From RSA9 sp036381195 (GTDB lineage: Bacteria; Gemmatimonadota; Gemmatimonadetes; Longimicrobiales; RSA9), in contig DASVDH010000076.1 in the NCBI GenBank assembly GCA_036381195.1, positions 40,282 through 104,281 on the forward strand: a stretch of DNA of 64,000 bases, read 5' to 3'. Below are positions 60,571 to 64,000 of the stretch, one piece after another (position 1 is the first letter of the stretch; each line of letters begins with the position of its first letter). Below the pieces are notes generated by a model, which saw nothing but the letters and a program-made list of their open reading frames with translations, was not told the origin of the DNA and did no database searches. Both the position numbers and the translations under genes were made by a program.

Positions 60571-60804
60571 CTACCGCTTGACGGGTTCCTCGACGCCCGG
60601 GACGCGCAGCGCGTTCCGCACCTGCTCCGCGCGGCGGTCACCCGGCTGGAACAACCGGTCCACGTCCGCGGCGCTGTGGAACGGCCGGTTCCGAATGATC
60701 CGGTCGGCCAGCTCCTCCCCGATCCCCGGCGCCTGCGCAAGCTCCTCGCGGCTCGCCGTGTTGATGTCCGGCTTCTGCCCGCCGGTGCGGCTGCGCTTCG
60801 CCAT
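60571..60804 (-). CDS. helix-hairpin-helix protein (ComEA-type domain)
   Basis: 77 residues: DINTASREELAQAPGIGEEL then ADRIIRNRPFHSAADVDRLF is the HhH pair that binds DNA backbone non-specifically. A basic N-terminus, no membrane anchor, so unlike full ComEA. AGGAGG six bases before the ATG. Confidence 0.8.
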   Translation of the reverse strand: MAKRSRTGGQKPDINTASREELAQAPGIGEELADRIIRNRPFHSAADVDRLFQPGDRRAEQVRNALRVPGVEEPVKR

Positions 60805-61139
60805 GCGGTGCCTCCTTGCTGTGGGGTCATGCGGGGGTGCCCGCCGCCGCCCCGGATGCCGGGTGCGGCGGGGGCGGGAGGGGAGTGCAAGGCGGGGGCC
60901 GCGCGGGCGGCTCGGGCGGCCACCGGCGCGACGGGGTCGAGGGTGGTTGGGCAGGCGGAACCGGCGCGCCGGCGGGCAGCCGGGCGCCGCGCGGACCAGG
61001 CCGGCGCTCGGCGGTGGCACCTGAGCCGTCGGCCACCCCTTTCGGCACGGCTTGACTTCTCCGGCCACGACCCCATTCTAAGGCCGCGCCCGGCGGCGCA
61101 TGAGATCGATGCGGTGACGACAGCGGGAGACTCGGCACG
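60805..61139. other. 335-bp divergent gap
   Basis: Between the HhH gene (minus) and bioY (plus). GC-rich; one hairpin (CCCGCCGC/GCGGCGGG near 60840-60875). No clear promoter for bioY and no BirA-type palindrome found. Confidence 0.35.
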
Positions 61140-61751
61140 ATGACGATTGCAGGCACGCTGGTGGCAGGAGCGCGAGGCGCGACGGCTGCGCGCCGCGCCT
61201 TGGCAGAGGTGGTCCTGGTGGCGGCTGGCGCGATGCTGGTGGCGCTGGCGGCCCGGCTCACGATCCCGTTGCCGTTCACGCCCGTCCCGCTCACGGGCCA
61301 GACGTTCGCGGTGCTGCTGGTCGGCGCGGCGCTGGGCAGCGCGCGCGGCGCGGCCAGCATGGCGACGTACCTCGCCGCCGGCGCTGCCGGGCTGCCGATC
61401 TTCTCGGGCGGCGGGTGCTGCGTGCCGTGGCTGCTGGGCCCGACGGCGGGCTATCTGTGGAGCTACCCGGTCGCGGCGTGGGTGACGGGCCGGCTCGCTG
61501 AGCGCGGGTGGGACCGGCGATTCGGCACCGCTGCGCTCGCGATGCTGGCGGGCACTGCCGTGATCTACGCGTTCGGCGTGACCTGGCTGTCCACGTTCGT
61601 CGGCTGGGAGCGGACGCTCACGGCGGGGCTGCTCCCGTTCCTGCCGGGCGACGCGGTGAAGCTCGTGCTCGCGGCGACGCTCCTGCCGGGCGCGTGGCGG
61701 ATCATCGCGGCAGTGCGTGGGCCGGAGGACGGGACGGGACTCGGCGTGTGA
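61140..61751 (+). CDS. bioY: biotin transporter BioY
   Basis: 203 residues, six membrane segments. ARLTIPLPFTPVPLTGQTFA, GAALGSARGAASMATYLAAG, GLPIFSGG and GPTAGYLWSYPVAAWV are the S-component motifs that bind biotin. In bacteria it works alone or with an ECF ATPase/T unit; none is near. Overlaps the next gene by four bases. Confidence 0.95.
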   Translation: MTIAGTLVAGARGATAARRALAEVVLVAAGAMLVALAARLTIPLPFTPVPLTGQTFAVLLVGAALGSARGAASMATYLAAGAAGLPIFSGGGCCVPWLLGPTAGYLWSYPVAAWVTGRLAERGWDRRFGTAALAMLAGTAVIYAFGVTWLSTFVGWERTLTAGLLPFLPGDAVKLVLAATLLPGAWRIIAAVRGPEDGTGLGV

Positions 61752-62215
61752 CGCCGGCGGCGCGCGGGCCGGGGCCCGGGGCGCCGAGCCGCGCAACCGG
61801 CCGCGCCTCGTCGCCTGAGGATGGCCCGGCAGGCGGCGAGACCTCGTGCCCTGAGGACGGCCTGGCGGGTGGCGAGGCGCCGTCGCCCGCCACGGCACGG
61901 CCCGAGGTACACGGCCGCGCAGTGGACGCCGAGACGCGCTGCACGCACTGGCACGGGCCGCTGGACATCATCGCGATCCGCTTCCCCTGCTGCGGGAAGT
62001 TCTACGCCTGCCACGACTGCCATACCGAGCTCGAGAGCCATCCGCCCGCCCGCTGGCCGCGCGACGCGTTCGACGCGCGTGCGGTGCTGTGCGGCGCGTG
62101 CGGCCATGCGCTGAGCATCCGGGAGTACCTCGACAGCGGGCATCGCTGCCCGGTGTGCGGCCGCGGCTTCAACCCGCGGTGCGGGCTGCATCATCACCTC
62201 TACTTCGAGATCTGA
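61748..62215 (+). CDS. CHY zinc-finger protein
   Basis: 155 residues. From about 55: VHGRAVDAETRCTHWHGPLD, FPCCGKFYACHDCHTELESH, VLCGACGHALSIREYL and CPVCGRGFNPRCGLHHHLYF give the Cys/His spacing of the CHY domain. The N-terminal 50 residues contain an imperfect repeat (SSPEDGPAGGET / SCPEDGLAGGEA). GTG 61748 overlaps the bioY stop (GTGA), implying coupled translation. Role with biotin uptake is not known. Confidence 0.82.
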   Translation: MTPAARGPGPGAPSRATGRASSPEDGPAGGETSCPEDGLAGGEAPSPATARPEVHGRAVDAETRCTHWHGPLDIIAIRFPCCGKFYACHDCHTELESHPPARWPRDAFDARAVLCGACGHALSIREYLDSGHRCPVCGRGFNPRCGLHHHLYFEI

Positions 62216-62230
62216 CGCGAGCGCCGGGCC

Positions 62231-62318
62231 GGGCATCGGGAGGTGGAGAGACGCCTCACGGGCATCCGGAGGCGGAGAGGCACGTCCCGGGGCGTCGGGA
62301 GATGGAGAGACACCTCGC
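62231..62318. repeat. three tandem copies of a 29-30 bp unit
   Basis: Copies begin GGGCATCGGGAGGTGGAGAG (62231), GGGCATCCGGAGGCGGAGAG (62260) and GGGCGTCGGGAGATGGAGAG (62290). Weaker matches continue to about 62355. Confidence 0.85.
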
Positions 62319-62348
62319 GGGCCCCAGGAAGCACATCCCGCGCATCGA

Positions 62349-62374
62349 GAGATGGTTCGACATTGAACCATCTC
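62349..62374. repeat. perfect 10-bp inverted repeat
   Basis: GAGATGGTTC / GAACCATCTC with the loop GACATT, immediately after the tandem repeats. It is not followed by a T-tract. Confidence 0.85.
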
Positions 62375-62378
62375 GCCG

Positions 62379-62493
62379 TTCGCGAGAAGGCGGGGGGAGC
62401 CCACGCCAGGTCCCGCCGGTGGAAGGAGCCACCGTTTGGCCCTTCGCGAGAAGGCGAGGCGGATCGACGCCTGGTCCCCCGGTCAGAGGAGCC
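62379..62493. repeat. two direct repeats of about 52 bp, offset 63-64 bp
   Basis: Both copies start TTCGCGAGAAGGCG (62379 and 62443), share ACGCC-GGTCCC in the middle and end GGAGCC (62425 and 62488). They fill the rest of the gap before the carrier gene. Confidence 0.75.
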
Positions 62494-62527
62494 GCCACCC
62501 ACGCCCTCGCCCTCGCCCCGGCGCGCC

Positions 62528-63874
62528 TCACCTGAGACCGACCCCGATCCCCACCACCACGGCAATCGCGCCGAGCACGAAGAGCGCGAGCCAGAGCGGC
62601 AGCGCGAAGCGGAGCCAATCCTCGTAGCGGACGCCGGCGGCGGCGATCGCGGCCATGAGCGCGCCGTTGGTGGGCGTGAGCAGGTCACACAGGCCGGCGC
62701 CGTACTGGTAGGCGAGGACGGCGACCTGTGGGCCGAAGCCGAGGAGATCGGAGAGCGGGACCAGCACCGGCATGGTGAGCACGGCCTGCCCGCTCACGCT
62801 GGGCACGGGCACGTGGATCGCGGTCTGCGCCACCATCATGCCGATCGCGGAGAGCGCGGCGGGCAGCTCCGCGATGGGGGTGAAGAGGCCCTGCACGATG
62901 GTGTCGATCACGCGGCCGTCTTCGAGCACGACGAAGATGGCGCGGGCGAAGCCGATGATGAGGGCGGCGAGCGCCATCTCGCGGAAGCCGTCGGCGTAGG
63001 CGCGGGCGGTGCCGTCGATGCCGAGGCGGCCGATGAGCCCGGCGATGACGCCCATGATGAAGAACACGGCGGAGAGCTGGTCGAAGCCCCAGCCGAGGCG
63101 GATCACGCCGAAGACGTAGATCGCGAACGCGGCGAGCACGAGGGCGAGCACGGTGCCGTGCCGCCAATCCATGGACGTGGCGGCCGCATCGGGCTCCGCC
63201 GCCTCGGGGCGCGTGCGCGTGCGCCGCGCGTGCAGCACGGTGCCGCCCAGCCAGATCCCGAGCGCGGGGACCATGAAGGCGATGCGGTAGAGGCCGCCGG
63301 AGAGCAGCGGCAGCTCTGCGAGCCGTTGCGCGATGCCGACCTGGAACGGATTGATCGGGCTGAAGGAGGCGCCGACCATTGCGGCGCCGGCGCTCATCGC
63401 GATCGCGGTCAGCGCATCGAACCCCAGCGCGCGGGTGAGGATGAGCAGCACGGGCACGAGCGCGATGAATTCCTCGAGCATGTTCTCGAGTGCGCCGAGG
63501 ATGGCGAACAGCGTGCCGGCGAGCGGGATGACGAGCACCTCACGCGTGCGCAGGCCGGCGGCCAGGCGGTCAACGGCCGCGCGCAGCGCGCCGGTGCGGT
63601 CCACCACGGTGAACGCCCCGCCGACCAGGAAGACGAGGAAGATGACGTCTGCGGCCTGGGCGGCGCCGCGGGGGATCGCGACCATCGCGTCGAACAGGCC
63701 GACCGGCGCAGGCTCGACCGCGTGGTACGTGCCGGGCACGACGACGATGCGGCCGGTCGCGGCGTCCTCGCGGCGATCGAACTGGCCGGCGGGGAGGAGC
63801 CAGGTCGCCCCCGCGGCGATGAGGATCCCCGCGACCAGCAGCACGAGGGGGTGCGGGAGGTGGAGCCGGGACAT
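62528..63874 (-). CDS. YfcC/DcuC-family membrane carrier
   Basis: 448 residues, about twelve membrane segments. EEFIALVPVLLILTRALGFD, MVGASFSPINPFQVGIAQRL, SVSGQAVLTMPVLVPLSDLLG and LTPTNGALMAAIAAAGVRYE are conserved positions of the YfcC branch, which carries C4-dicarboxylates or basic amino acids. Substrate unknown. No ribosome binding site is obvious before the ATG. The last 126 bases of the window show nothing. Confidence 0.88.
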   Translation of the reverse strand: MSRLHLPHPLVLLVAGILIAAGATWLLPAGQFDRREDAATGRIVVVPGTYHAVEPAPVGLFDAMVAIPRGAAQAADVIFLVFLVGGAFTVVDRTGALRAAVDRLAAGLRTREVLVIPLAGTLFAILGALENMLEEFIALVPVLLILTRALGFDALTAIAMSAGAAMVGASFSPINPFQVGIAQRLAELPLLSGGLYRIAFMVPALGIWLGGTVLHARRTRTRPEAAEPDAAATSMDWRHGTVLALVLAAFAIYVFGVIRLGWGFDQLSAVFFIMGVIAGLIGRLGIDGTARAYADGFREMALAALIIGFARAIFVVLEDGRVIDTIVQGLFTPIAELPAALSAIGMMVAQTAIHVPVPSVSGQAVLTMPVLVPLSDLLGFGPQVAVLAYQYGAGLCDLLTPTNGALMAAIAAAGVRYEDWLRFALPLWLALFVLGAIAVVVGIGVGLR

Positions 63875-64000
63875 GGCGTGATGGTCCGGTCAGATGGGGA
63901 ACGTGAGCGGGGTGCGGGAGACGGAACGAGGCCGCGGCCGCGCCGCCACGGGTGACGAGGCGCCGCGGGCGCGGCCGGGGCGTGAAGCGGCGCTTCCCTG

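Noticed and set aside
62200..62688. Minus-strand frames over the repeat gap
   Set aside because: They are produced by the tandem and direct repeats and overlap the carrier gene in another frame.

Overview
The window is a 64 kb stretch of very GC-rich bacterial chromosome. Coding thirds are almost all G or C, Shine-Dalgarno sites (GGAGG) are easy to see, and GTG, TTG and possibly CTG starts occur. Lipoproteins, a beta-barrel-like exported protein and a PBP2 point to a diderm. The gene set (RecF-DciA-GyrB block, M16 protease, LVIVD-repeat lipoprotein, GMC oxidoreductase) fits Gemmatimonadota best. That placement is inference from gene content; no rRNA or tRNA gene was seen that could settle it.

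Layout. 0-9 kb is housekeeping: a truncated sensor kinase, rho with its own promoter, a phosphoribosyltransferase, then gyrB-dciA-recF and an enoyl-CoA hydratase on the minus strand. Between the phosphoribosyltransferase and gyrB lie two opposed hexanucleotide-repeat arrays. 9.5-16 kb holds an M16 protease, a DacZ-like c-di-AMP synthase, a D-amino-acid aminotransferase, an AI-2E-type permease and ssb. 16-21.5 kb is accessory: small proteins of unknown function and a 1.2 kb non-coding block with promoters, terminators, a candidate small RNA and three hairpins sharing one loop. 21.5-29 kb carries a Ca2+/H+ antiporter, hydroxyacyl-CoA dehydrogenase, thiolase, peroxiredoxin and isopropylmalate-type dehydrogenase genes, i.e. 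central and fatty-acid metabolism. 29-41 kb has a cytochrome c/cupredoxin pair, two TPR proteins, a PBP2, an orphan HyuB-type hydantoinase, an exported barrel-like protein, an LVIVD lipoprotein and lepB.

41-52 kb: a promoter abutting three consecutive terminator hairpins leads into a GMC oxidoreductase fused to a DUF1080 domain. There follow a DEAD-box helicase, a sigma/anti-sigma pair, a second rho lacking the usual N-terminal domain, a cobalamin-type binding protein and a rhomboid protease. 52.4-56.8 kb is a five-gene minus-strand cassette (GT4 glycosyltransferase, PIG-L deacetylase, DxD protein, two GNAT-fold acyltransferases) that looks like a small glycan or glycoconjugate pathway. 56.8-59.1 kb is decayed: tandem repeats, two copies of a methyltransferase 3' end (one frameshifted), and a divergent VOC/MarR pair sharing a palindromic operator. 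The right end has a secreted dienelactone hydrolase, HhH protein, bioY, a CHY zinc-finger gene coupled to bioY, a second repeat-rich gap and a YfcC-family carrier.

The strongest candidates for undescribed biology are the shared-loop hairpins and small RNA near 20 kb, promoters that run straight into terminators (19.9, 41.2 and 59.2 kb), the GMC-DUF1080 fusion, the second Rho, and the five-gene glycan cassette.
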